Source: UBA11740 sp049273695
GTDB taxonomy: Bacteria; Acidobacteriota; Blastocatellia; Pyrinomonadales; Pyrinomonadaceae
NCBI GenBank assembly: GCA_049273695.1
Contig: JBASRE010000036.1
Location: forward strand, 1 to 64,000
DNA length: 64,000 nucleotides
Direction of reading: 5' to 3'
The notes under the pieces: model-generated
Told to the model about the DNA's origin: nothing
The model's input: only the letters and a program-made list of their open reading frames with translations
Database searches by the model: none
Shown: positions 25,236-33,412 of the stretch, in pieces
How the letters are laid out: every line of letters begins with the position of its first letter
Position numbering within the stretch: position 1 is the first letter of the stretch
Made by a program: the position numbers and the translations under genes

Positions 25236-26144
25236 TTACGCCACAATACGCGAAGGGAACTCCGCTACTTGAGTCTGATCGGGATCGCCAAAAACTTCTG
25301 CTAGCAATTCCTGGGTCACCACATCGAAGGGGCCCGACGTCAACTGCGCGCTAAACTGGGAGTTGTGTTCATCGATCACACGAACATGCTCCACGTACGC
25401 ATTTGAAAATTCTGTAATCCTTGTCTCGAATTGCGACTGCCAGCGCTTCAGCTTTCGATTGATGCTCGAAATTCGAAGCTTGAAGAAGAAATACGCTTTA
25501 GCTTCAAAGGCCAATTGACCGCCATACAGAACTACGCCATGCATAACAACCGACAGGGCAACCAGTCCGATCAGTTGAAGCTTCAGAATCGTTTCGAACG
25601 TAGGAGTGCGCGTTGCTGGCACCGAAGCATAATGCGTCGCGACGACCATCGCCGGCAGGGGAATCAACATCAGGAGCGGAAACACATCCCACGTCCAGCG
25701 CGATGGCGAATGCCCGGGCCGCAATGTTTGTTCGCGCAGAAACGACCGTTGGGAAGCGATCATCATTTCGATCGTTACAATCGCCGCAGGAATGATGGTT
25801 CGTGCCACAGTTACCATGGCTGGATCGGAATAAATCCGCCGAGCGAAATACTCCAGAACCGCGCCAAGTAAGATGTAATCCACGAAGCACACTGCGACCG
25901 GCGCGATCCACATGAGAATGTAAGCAGCAATTTGTCGCGACGGCGCCAAGGCCAACTCCGGATTGAGGTGAATGAAGGCACGCGCCTCCTGGACAAGCTT
26001 AGACGCCCTGCGCTTCAGCCTGTCCGCATCGTGTGACAAGCCGCATACGCGTGCCGAGGATTCCGCGATCCGTCGACTCGAATTCTGACGTTCGAAGCGA
26101 TCAAGCCCCGCGGAATAGTCAAGGGTTGGAAACGTGGGATTCAT
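25236..26144 (-). CDS. Four-TM membrane protein
   Basis: The 302-residue protein has hydrophobic helices at about IAAYILMWIAPVAVCFVDYI, MVTVARTIIPAAIVTIEMMI, PLLMLIPLPAMVVATHYASV and LKLQLIGLVALSVVMHGVVLYG. These are bracketed by charged, coiled-coil-like ends (SHDADRLKRRASKLV, RKLKRWQSQFETRI). The family is not recognised. Its ATG overlaps the lipoprotein gene stop by 4 bp. It could link the outer lipoprotein to the kinase. Confidence 0.75.
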   Translation of the reverse strand: MNPTFPTLDYSAGLDRFERQNSSRRIAESSARVCGLSHDADRLKRRASKLVQEARAFIHLNPELALAPSRQIAAYILMWIAPVAVCFVDYILLGAVLEYFARRIYSDPAMVTVARTIIPAAIVTIEMMIASQRSFLREQTLRPGHSPSRWTWDVFPLLMLIPLPAMVVATHYASVPATRTPTFETILKLQLIGLVALSVVMHGVVLYGGQLAFEAKAYFFFKLRISSINRKLKRWQSQFETRITEFSNAYVEHVRVIDEHNSQFSAQLTSGPFDVVTQELLAEVFGDPDQTQVAEFPSRIVA

Positions 26145-26986
26145 GGATTTTTGCCTCCCATTTCTTTAGCCGAAATGAACTGGAATCCGGCCTGCACCGA
26201 TTCAAAGCGCTCAGGAGTAAGCGATTGAAAAACGCCGGTGCTGCCCGCGCCGTTAACGATGATTAACTGAGCGCCGCTCTTTATTGCAATCGGCTTTGAG
26301 TGAGCTGTATCAACCCCGTCACTATTAAAGATCGCATACCGATGGGTGGGGCGCGGCCATGTAGCGTCAGACTCATTAAGGAACAGATCGGCACGAGAAA
26401 GCGCTGACCAGACGTTGGTTTTTTTTGCATTTGATTCTTGTTGCAGGACCTTGCCGATTTGCGCGAGAAAAGCACCGGCGCGTCTGTCAGTCTCAGCGCG
26501 CCATTTGTTTACCGCCTCGTTATAATCGTTCAACCGTTGCTGGAACGCTGCGTCCTGTTGCGCGCGCTCAAACACGTTCGAAACCTGAGGGATGACTGGC
26601 GGAGTTGGCGGTGGCTCGATTCGCAGCCTCACCAACGATGTATTCGATACATCGTCCACAATGCCCAGCGCCAGTTCGCCTCCAGTGCAACGCAGCAGAC
26701 CGATGGGCGACACAAAATCCTTATCCGTTAACTGTTCGGTGCGGGTCGTGTTCGCGCTTCCGCTCTTATCCTGGAAGACCGCAATCCTGATCGGATAACG
26801 CAGGAGAGCTTGACTACCGTGTTGTTGGTCCTTGGCTACCGCGCCGCAATCCGCTATCGCAGGCGCCTCCATGGTTGGCGTCGAAGGTTGAGAAGCAGAA
26901 GATGCTGAACTGTCGGATACGCGGCAGCCGCTGTTGATAGCAACGAGCAAGACCGCGAAGGCGAGTATTAACATTGTGTTCTTCAT
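26141..26986 (-). CDS. Lipoprotein with VWA-like DxSxS motif
   Basis: The protein has 281 residues with lipobox VAINSGCR. A segment IRIAVFQDKSGSANTTRTEQLTDKDF carries DxSGS, the first metal-site motif of von Willebrand A domains, followed by LLRCTGGELALGIVDD. A helix-rich region (FERAQQDAAFQQRLNDYNEAV) and ALSRADLFLNESDATW come later. The remaining metal ligands are not certain, so it may be a degenerate VWA fold. It is first in an operon with the membrane protein and the kinase. Confidence 0.7.
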   Translation of the reverse strand: MKNTMLILAFAVLLVAINSGCRVSDSSASSASQPSTPTMEAPAIADCGAVAKDQQHGSQALLRYPIRIAVFQDKSGSANTTRTEQLTDKDFVSPIGLLRCTGGELALGIVDDVSNTSLVRLRIEPPPTPPVIPQVSNVFERAQQDAAFQQRLNDYNEAVNKWRAETDRRAGAFLAQIGKVLQQESNAKKTNVWSALSRADLFLNESDATWPRPTHRYAIFNSDGVDTAHSKPIAIKSGAQLIIVNGAGSTGVFQSLTPERFESVQAGFQFISAKEMGGKNP

Positions 26987-27279
26987 AGTTTGTTAACCCT
27001 TCAGGTTCCTTAAAGCTGCTGCTGCAACTAACGCGGCACGCGCAATGTGCACGCCGAGTCACCGCTTACTATTCCGCTCGAATGGATACCCTCGTTACTT
27101 CTGGCCATCCCGGACGCCGCCACTTGACGAGCCACAGGTTAGAACCGGCCGTTCGCAGCCAGGTGTCAATTACATTTTTGGAAGGAGAGCTAAAGCTAAA
27201 ACTAAGAATGGGCGGAAGGGCTGATGTCGAACTTTATGGCGTTTCACAAAACGGCGCTGCGGCTGGCGTACGACGTTTC
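26987..27279. other. Intergenic gap between two signalling operons
   Basis: This roughly 290-bp stretch separates the end of the triple-receiver gene from the lipoprotein operon. It should hold the terminator of the upstream operon and the promoter of the downstream one. No strong hairpin with a T-tract and no ORF with motifs is visible. Confidence 0.4.
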
Positions 27280-30200
27280 TTACTTAAGCGGACCGCGATT
27301 TCTTAGATCGGCAACCTGCACGTTCAATTGCAGGCCGTTTGTAGAAGATTGGAGAAGCTTTTCCGCCAACTCTTTCAAATTTCCGCCGCCCTGATTTGAT
27401 AACCATTTCTCGCGGATGATCGCTCTGATTCTTTTCGTCCAGTTCTTTTTATCATCTTTTGTTACTCGCTCACGCGAACCGGTGACCAGCTTAGCATCAT
27501 GAAAGCTCACGGTGACCTTGGGCCTACTCAACAACAGGCCAATTATTTTGGCAACGGGACTAACTTTCATCGAAAACTTTCTGCCATCGACCACCAGCCT
27601 GAGTACTCCGCTGGTTAAATCACTTCCATCAAGGATCTGGACGAGTGGTTCCATTACGTCCGTGTCGAAATCAGCGACTTCGCCCAGGTACGTCCGCTTT
27701 TTTTCATCGGCAATCTTTTTAAGAAAATAGTTGAACCAACTGGGATCTCTCTTCGAAACAAAACTACGGATCGGGATTTCCATCTGCGCCGCCTGCGATA
27801 CCAAATCATCCTTGTCAACATTCACGGTCGGCACCACCACCCCAACGCTGCTTGTGTTGAGAGCCAACCTGATTTGCCTCCAAGCTTCCAGACCCGCAAA
27901 ACTATCATCATTCTCGTCGGATGGACCGGCGGGCCGGCGGTAAGGAATTTGCAAATCGAGACTGACAATATGGGGCCGAAAATCATTAGCGATTTGCACG
28001 GCTTCTTCAGCGTTATCCACGACCGCTACTTCATAATTTAGCTGCCTTAAAGCCTCGGCAATTTCAGTCTGCGTGTGAAGGTTGTTTTCGACCACCAGCA
28101 CCCTACACGGTTTGTCTTTGTACTCTCTCAAATCCTGTTCATAATCCAATTCGTCTTCCAGCGGCATGATCTCCGCGTTGAGTTGATAAGTGAATTCATC
28201 GTTATCACTGGACTTGCCGGTAACGAGGAGCTCCCGGATATTTACATATACTCGATTTGTTTGCAGCGCTTTCAAGATTAGCTTTCGAATCCTTAAGATG
28301 TGATCGTGGATCGATTGTTTTGATTTGCCGGAAAGCGCGTCGCCTCTGGCTCTGATAATCTCTTCAACGGCAAAGCTGCTCTTGCCGCTCGTCTGATGCA
28401 AATCGATCAGCGCAAACATCGTACGGCTCAGCTCTTTGGAGAGCGGGATTTCAATTCCATTGACCAGAAGCCTGCGATTACCGTTTTCACTCTCGACTCG
28501 CTTAATCACGTACTTGGCGCGCTTTTCAATTTTGCGAATCAACGCGCGAATAAGCGAGTCTTCATCATCAATCCCCTTAGCCAGAAAATCATGATCTGGC
28601 ACTCCCAAGCTACCGATAGCTCTGCGGTCCGCGATTGAGTTTACTGTGCTCAGCACCACTAATGGCACATCGTAGTAATAGCTGCACAGTTGTCGAATCA
28701 GATTGAAGCCGTGGATGCTGTGCGGCATTTCCAGGTGATCAGTTTCCTTTGAAGAGAAGGCGCGAATTCTCTCTGCGTGGGCCCGGTCTTCCGGCAGGCA
28801 AATATCAACGATGGCAACCGTACTCGCATCAGAGCTGGCCGCATTTGAGATCGCAAAAGATCTTGATGTTGCCGGTATCGCTTGCAGCGCGTCGTCAGCG
28901 TTATCAAAGTACTCACAACTGATCTGAAATTCGTCGCCCAGGCGAGCTCTCAGCTTCTCAACTGCACCGGTGATGAACTCACTCCAGTATTCATCGTCTT
29001 CAACCGCCACGATATTTACCCGACGAGAGGTTGCCAGTCTCTGGGATGACCCGGGCAGGGGCAGCGGTGGCGGCGGTTCAGGAAGCTCAGGCAGCAGGTC
29101 GTTAAGGACAGTTTGCAGACGCATTAAGAACGGTAGCAGGGGCTGCGCCAGCGAAAACCCGTCAAGAGTATGCTGAATCTTCTCGGCTGCTCTCTGGTAT
29201 TCCGGCAGGGACTGCAAATCTGCCGCGACACTTTCATTAACCGCGAGCAAAGATTTGATCGCATTGGTCACCGTCGGGAACTGCTCGATCTTGCTGTGGA
29301 GAATGTTTAGGATTTGGAGCTTATACTCAGTTTCAGGCAAGGCCTGTACGTCGCGGCGAATCTGTTCGGTCTCTACGAGGATCGCAGTAACGGTGGCAAG
29401 TGAGAACCCTTCTTCTGTCCCGTGCGGTTCGAGCGTTGCAAGAATTCGGTTTACGACGGCTGGATCTTCGTCGGTGGATTTCTGCAGAGACCGCAGCAGT
29501 CTGATCGTGTCGCTAAGGATATCCCCAAAGCCTCGCCACCGTTTGATGATTCGTGGCAGATCCTGAGCCTGTTGCTTCAAACGGTGCTGACCGGCATGTG
29601 CAACCGTCCAGCCATTCTTGGTCAACTCTTCGGGCTCATTGATGACGCCGCGCTTCTTTGCTTCCGTCCAGATTACGCCATGAATAAAGTTCTGATCGGT
29701 CGCTCTTCCTGCCCCTGAGCAGTTAATCGCACCGGCGCGGATTTCCGTTTCGGCTCGAACCGTCGCCTTTGACGTTACCAGCACGATGGGTTTCTTAGGA
29801 TTACTATTACGATATTGGGGATGCGTGAGAGCGTACTGGATGAACCTGTCACCGATCGCTTTATCGGCAATCTCCGTTGGACGCAACGACTCCTTAAAAA
29901 AAAGATCCGACAAAACGACGTCCGGCTTTTTTTTCTCCAAAAGCTCCCGCGCTTGCGATAACTTAAAGCCCTGACCGACGACCTCGTAGCCATATTGACT
30001 TGTGAGCGAGTTGATAAGAGACGGCTGAGGTTCATCATCAGCGATTAATACCCTCGAAAATCCTTTCGGCGGGTACGGCGGAAAGTGAGCTGTTGGGCTC
30101 TGACCTAGCCACTCTGCGGCGGCAGAGGAGAACCCTTGCAACCCTTCGTCGAGACCTTCGAGGGCACGTAATAAACTGGTCCGATCGGTCAAACCCAGTG

Positions 30201-30822
30201 ATAGCAACTCCCGAAAGTTATCAAAGTTCGTCGTCTGTTCAGGCGCAAATCGAGCGACAGAGACTGCCCAATCATCAAGCAACTCTCTCAAGTCTGAAGG
30301 TAAAAGCTCAGCGCTCAAGAAACTGCCCGCTAACCGATGTGAAATCATCCGCCACTCATCTCGAAGGCCACAATAGTTACGGACCGTCTCGACAAGCTGA
30401 GCTCTTGTAAGCGATTTAGTCGCGCGGATTACTTTTTTAAGCGCCGCCGAGTGAGATGGCAAACTAAGCAACACACTTCCGCGGGCGTTTAGGAGGTTAA
30501 ATTTAGGAACGTCGACCGCGAGACTTTTAAAATATTGCGCACCTGGCAGGCTAAAAAAAATGATTGGGGCCTTTACAAAAAAATCTCTTCGCAAACTTGC
30601 GGCAACATCGAGGCCGTAAAAATCCTGCAATCGTTTGCCTCCCCAGGTCAGAGACAACTCAATTCCGATCGCGCCGGATCGTTTTTCGGCGAAGTGTTTA
30701 TCGAGGTTAAGGTGATCGGTTAGATAGAAAACATCAGGCGGAGCCAGCTGGGAAGCATGGGTCAATCGCTGATACAAAGGCTGGTTGGCCTTATTGCAAA
30801 TAATGTAGGCCAGCCGAGTCAT
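27280..30822 (-). CDS. Triple-receiver response regulator with two putative winged-helix domains (1180 aa)
   Basis: This is an unusually large regulator. Domains by residue: 1-250, a module shared with the upstream receiver/PIN protein (KAPIIFFSLPGAQYF); receiver 1 at 257-400 (LIADDEPQPS, phospho-Asp near 305 in VVLSDLFF, Lys uncertain); a helical linker at 430-590; receiver 2 at 605-760 (VAVEDDEYW, Asp near 671 in AIVDICLP); a putative winged helix at 775-860 (LSKELSRTMFALIDLHQ...DHILRIRKLI); receiver 3 at 905-1050 (VLVVENNLH, Asp near 952 in VSLDLQIP); and a second putative DNA-binding domain at 1070-1140 (FSMKVSPVAKIIGLLL). Its ATG overlaps the PIN stop by 4 bp. It is likely a transcriptional output of the operon's kinase. 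I know no close described relative. Confidence 0.82.
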   Translation of the reverse strand: MTRLAYIICNKANQPLYQRLTHASQLAPPDVFYLTDHLNLDKHFAEKRSGAIGIELSLTWGGKRLQDFYGLDVAASLRRDFFVKAPIIFFSLPGAQYFKSLAVDVPKFNLLNARGSVLLSLPSHSAALKKVIRATKSLTRAQLVETVRNYCGLRDEWRMISHRLAGSFLSAELLPSDLRELLDDWAVSVARFAPEQTTNFDNFRELLSLGLTDRTSLLRALEGLDEGLQGFSSAAAEWLGQSPTAHFPPYPPKGFSRVLIADDEPQPSLINSLTSQYGYEVVGQGFKLSQARELLEKKKPDVVLSDLFFKESLRPTEIADKAIGDRFIQYALTHPQYRNSNPKKPIVLVTSKATVRAETEIRAGAINCSGAGRATDQNFIHGVIWTEAKKRGVINEPEELTKNGWTVAHAGQHRLKQQAQDLPRIIKRWRGFGDILSDTIRLLRSLQKSTDEDPAVVNRILATLEPHGTEEGFSLATVTAILVETEQIRRDVQALPETEYKLQILNILHSKIEQFPTVTNAIKSLLAVNESVAADLQSLPEYQRAAEKIQHTLDGFSLAQPLLPFLMRLQTVLNDLLPELPEPPPPLPLPGSSQRLATSRRVNIVAVEDDEYWSEFITGAVEKLRARLGDEFQISCEYFDNADDALQAIPATSRSFAISNAASSDASTVAIVDICLPEDRAHAERIRAFSSKETDHLEMPHSIHGFNLIRQLCSYYYDVPLVVLSTVNSIADRRAIGSLGVPDHDFLAKGIDDEDSLIRALIRKIEKRAKYVIKRVESENGNRRLLVNGIEIPLSKELSRTMFALIDLHQTSGKSSFAVEEIIRARGDALSGKSKQSIHDHILRIRKLILKALQTNRVYVNIRELLVTGKSSDNDEFTYQLNAEIMPLEDELDYEQDLREYKDKPCRVLVVENNLHTQTEIAEALRQLNYEVAVVDNAEEAVQIANDFRPHIVSLDLQIPYRRPAGPSDENDDSFAGLEAWRQIRLALNTSSVGVVVPTVNVDKDDLVSQAAQMEIPIRSFVSKRDPSWFNYFLKKIADEKKRTYLGEVADFDTDVMEPLVQILDGSDLTSGVLRLVVDGRKFSMKVSPVAKIIGLLLSRPKVTVSFHDAKLVTGSRERVTKDDKKNWTKRIRAIIREKWLSNQGGGNLKELAEKLLQSSTNGLQLNVQVADLRNRGPLK

Positions 30823-31541
30823 ATCATCACGGTGGCCATATCATCGACCAATTTCTTCGCATCGATGACAATCAAATTGCTTTGGAACGCAAACTTCAAA
30901 AGCTTTCTCGTCAAGTCCTCGTCGTTAGTAACAAAAACCACGCGCGTGTCGCGGCAATACTGCAAGTCCCCGGAGCGATGTGTGACCAGCAGGTTGGCCA
31001 CTTCATCCAGAATATAACCGTCGGCGTAGACTTTCTCTTTCGGGCTTTCCAATCGATATTCAGGTGAACTCGAGTGTCGAAGCTCCGTGCGCGCAAGCGT
31101 ATCTGCGAACATTTCTCTTATCACTACCTGAGCCATCATGGCTCGCAAATAAAGTCGATCATTAGGAAATCGCACCTCCTGCGTCTTTGCTATTTTGATA
31201 AGTTCATCATAGATCGAATTCATGATGACGACTTTAGGTAAAGGCGTAGTCTTCTCACGTTTCTCAATTCGGTACCTGAAGGTCGAGCCATTTGTAAGCC
31301 ATGCAAGTTTGTAGACGGCACAGAGGGTTTGTGCGTACGTTTTCCTTCCCAAAAACACGTTGGCATCAAGATAGATCGCGTCAGCTTTATCGTAGGGAGA
31401 AGGCGTGAAGTTTGAAAGTTCGCTCTGCCCGTATAATCGTGCCCGGTATTTGATCTTGTCCAGCTTCTTCAGCAGAAGATTTCTAATAGCATCGAAGTCG
31501 ACCTTAACATCGAACTTTGCGTCGTCCTTATCGTCGAATAA
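30819..31541 (-). CDS. PIN-domain part of a receiver-PIN protein (out of frame with the receiver part)
   Basis: This frame has no canonical start before the PIN fold. It begins to look coding at about 31541 (FDDKDDAKFDVKVDFDAIRN). The first PIN Asp is in ADAIYLDANVFLGRKTY, Glu/Asp residues are in NSIYDELIKIAK and YADGYILDEVANLL, and VVFVTNDEDLTRKL closes the fold. The GTG at 31358 would cut off the LDAN Asp. It continues from the receiver gene by a -1 shift near 31540. I infer that the intact gene fuses a receiver to a PIN nuclease. It overlaps the next gene by 4 bp. Confidence 0.7.
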   Translation of the reverse strand, partial: LFDDKDDAKFDVKVDFDAIRNLLLKKLDKIKYRARLYGQSELSNFTPSPYDKADAIYLDANVFLGRKTYAQTLCAVYKLAWLTNGSTFRYRIEKREKTTPLPKVVIMNSIYDELIKIAKTQEVRFPNDRLYLRAMMAQVVIREMFADTLARTELRHSSSPEYRLESPKEKVYADGYILDEVANLLVTHRSGDLQYCRDTRVVFVTNDEDLTRKLLKFAFQSNLIVIDAKKLVDDMATVMI

Positions 31542-32743
31542 GCCAATGGCGCATAATCAGGTTCGAGCATCCCCTTAATCAGTTTGATGAGCTCCTCGTA
31601 TCTTTGCAGGTTTCCGGCGGCACTTAATCCCTCATCGATTCCCGGCTTGGTCCAGACCCCTTCGGCGCCGGCATTTAGTAGACCTTTAACATTTTCAGCA
31701 TTACTACTGGCGGTGACTATTAACACCGGAACGCCCTTGTATCCGGCATCATTCTTGATGAACTTCAAGAGTTGATAACCGGCGAAGTTCTCAAGTTCAG
31801 TTTCATCTTCGTCTCCGGCAAGTCGAAGATCGAGTAGTATCAAATGAGGCTTTTGGTTGCCGATATAGCTGGTCAACTCTGCGCATGCCTTTTTGAAGTC
31901 AAGGGTCTGGTTCGCGTGTCCGCTTTGATGAAGGGCCAGCGAAGCCATCCGTTGATCGTCCGTACTGCCAAATAACATTTGACTAAGAATCGGCAGCCAC
32001 CCGTCGGCCAGATCATCGATCAATAGAATCGCGCCCGGCGTCGCGGGACACTCGACGCGAATCGGAGTCGGGGCGCCGACCGGTTTGATGGTGAGATTAA
32101 AGTAGGAGCCCATCAAAGGATAATCCAAAGAGCGCAGGAACTCTTCCAGTTTCTTGTACAAAGGATTGGTTGACGTTATCAGATCCGTTGGTTTCTTCCA
32201 GATTTGCTGGGCCAGCAGCATCATCAACACCATGCCGACATAATTGGCATAGTGATGGCGCGTCTGACCAAGGTTTATTCTCGGTTTCAAATAAGGTCTC
32301 AACGAGTTAAAACTGGTCAACGGTTCCAAGGTCGGAATCCTCGCCAGATCTTCTGCGCTCAGCGGCAATCTCATGTGGTAACAGCCGGGAGACACTAGAA
32401 TAAAGTTTCCCGGGACAGCCCTCAGCAAGTAACTAATCGATTGCAAACCGTAGAAGACAATTGGATTCTCAAGGCCATACTTACATCGAAGCCAATATGC
32501 CAAATCGACAATCTCGTGCGATTGACGGAGGTTGACGCCAAAGTTGGCTTCCATATTTATGAGAATCACTGTCTTGGCATCTATGCGGTCGTTGATAGCT
32601 TTCGCGATCTCATGCACTTCTGACATAGGGCCTGTCGGCGGGTTGAAAAGAAAGGCTGGATCTGGCTGCAGATTACCGGTTAATGCCCGGTGGAGTTCGC
32701 GCGCGAAGTTCAGGCCGGAATCAACGATGAGGTAGTTATTCAT
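31469..32743 (-). CDS. Receiver protein (N-terminal part of receiver-PIN fusion)
   Basis: The open frame encodes 424 residues. Residues 1-230 form a Rossmann-like module (YLIVDSGLNFARELHRAL, KTVILINMEANFG, ENPIVFYGLQSISYLL, FILVSPGCYHMRLPL) that recurs at the N-terminus of the 1180-residue regulator. Residues 235-400 are a full receiver (GAILLIDDLADG, phospho-Asp near 304 in LILLDLRLAGDED, VLIVTASS, WTKPG). After PDYAPLA the frame turns Ser/Thr/Met-rich and stops at 31469. The neighbouring frame instead continues into a PIN domain, so the last ~23 residues are probably artefactual. Confidence 0.8.
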   Translation of the reverse strand: MNNYLIVDSGLNFARELHRALTGNLQPDPAFLFNPPTGPMSEVHEIAKAINDRIDAKTVILINMEANFGVNLRQSHEIVDLAYWLRCKYGLENPIVFYGLQSISYLLRAVPGNFILVSPGCYHMRLPLSAEDLARIPTLEPLTSFNSLRPYLKPRINLGQTRHHYANYVGMVLMMLLAQQIWKKPTDLITSTNPLYKKLEEFLRSLDYPLMGSYFNLTIKPVGAPTPIRVECPATPGAILLIDDLADGWLPILSQMLFGSTDDQRMASLALHQSGHANQTLDFKKACAELTSYIGNQKPHLILLDLRLAGDEDETELENFAGYQLLKFIKNDAGYKGVPVLIVTASSNAENVKGLLNAGAEGVWTKPGIDEGLSAAGNLQRYEELIKLIKGMLEPDYAPLAYSTIRTTQSSMLRSTSMLLEIFC

Positions 32744-32758
32744 TTAGTGGGGCGCGCA

Positions 32759-33412
32759 TCACTCGAGTTCGAGCGTATCGCGAAGTCTACTGAGAGCGGT
32801 ATGGAAGTCTTTACTGAATAAGTCATCCCGAGGCGTCTTCATAAACTCTTTAAAGTCACTTTCAAAGGCAGCCCGCGACTGCTTGAGCAAATCGACAACC
32901 TCAGGGCGAATAGAATCGCCGTTAAGGATGTTTTGGAACAGTTCGAGTTTCGCTTCGAGCACCGGATCGAAGGATGGAATTTTATCAACTATCACCTGCA
33001 GGTCATCGGCAAAACTCTTCGAAGCTTTGATCGCCTGCGCTAGATCATCGTACGGAGTAGTCTCTTCTTCCTCGGACCGAAGCTTTCCGCGGAACCAGGG
33101 ACTTTGTTCAAGACCGGCTACCAGGGTGGCGGGAGTCTCAGTGTGAAAGAGAATCTTAAACGAAGTCTGCGGCTCATAGCTGAAGGAGCTAATCTTGTCG
33201 GGAACGAGAATAACGGCCGACTTTTGTGCCGTAGTTTCCTCAAACGCTCCGGACGCTGTCCTGCAGTCTTCGTCAACGTAAACGATCCACTGCGAATTAT
33301 TAAGGTATCCTCCCTTGGGTGTTTCAAAGTTATCGATTGTTTTTTCACCTTCTACCATCCGGTCGAACTTCGACGGATTGATAAACACGATAAGCTGGCA
33401 TCCGGCCTTCAC
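32759..33412 (-). CDS. Unknown soluble protein of the signalling operon
   Basis: This 217-residue protein starts MKAGCQLIVFINPSKFDRMVEGEKTID and has an alpha/beta-looking first half (QWIVYVDEDCRTAS, SAVILVPDKISSF, FKILFHTETPATLV). The second half is strongly helical (AIKASKSFADDLQVIVDKI, AAFESDFKEFMKT), reminiscent of a four-helix phosphotransfer bundle, but no convincing H-box is visible. Its ATG overlaps the giant kinase-like stop by 4 bp and it precedes the receiver gene by 15 bp. It may be an adaptor between kinase and regulators (inference). Confidence 0.75.
   Translation of the reverse strand: MKAGCQLIVFINPSKFDRMVEGEKTIDNFETPKGGYLNNSQWIVYVDEDCRTASGAFEETTAQKSAVILVPDKISSFSYEPQTSFKILFHTETPATLVAGLEQSPWFRGKLRSEEEETTPYDDLAQAIKASKSFADDLQVIVDKIPSFDPVLEAKLELFQNILNGDSIRPEVVDLLKQSRAAFESDFKEFMKTPRDDLFSKDFHTALSRLRDTLELE

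Noticed and set aside
30819..31358. PIN gene starting at GTG 31358
   Set aside because: That start would remove the first catalytic Asp (YLDAN) of the PIN fold, which is encoded just upstream in the same frame; the frameshift fusion explains the data better.
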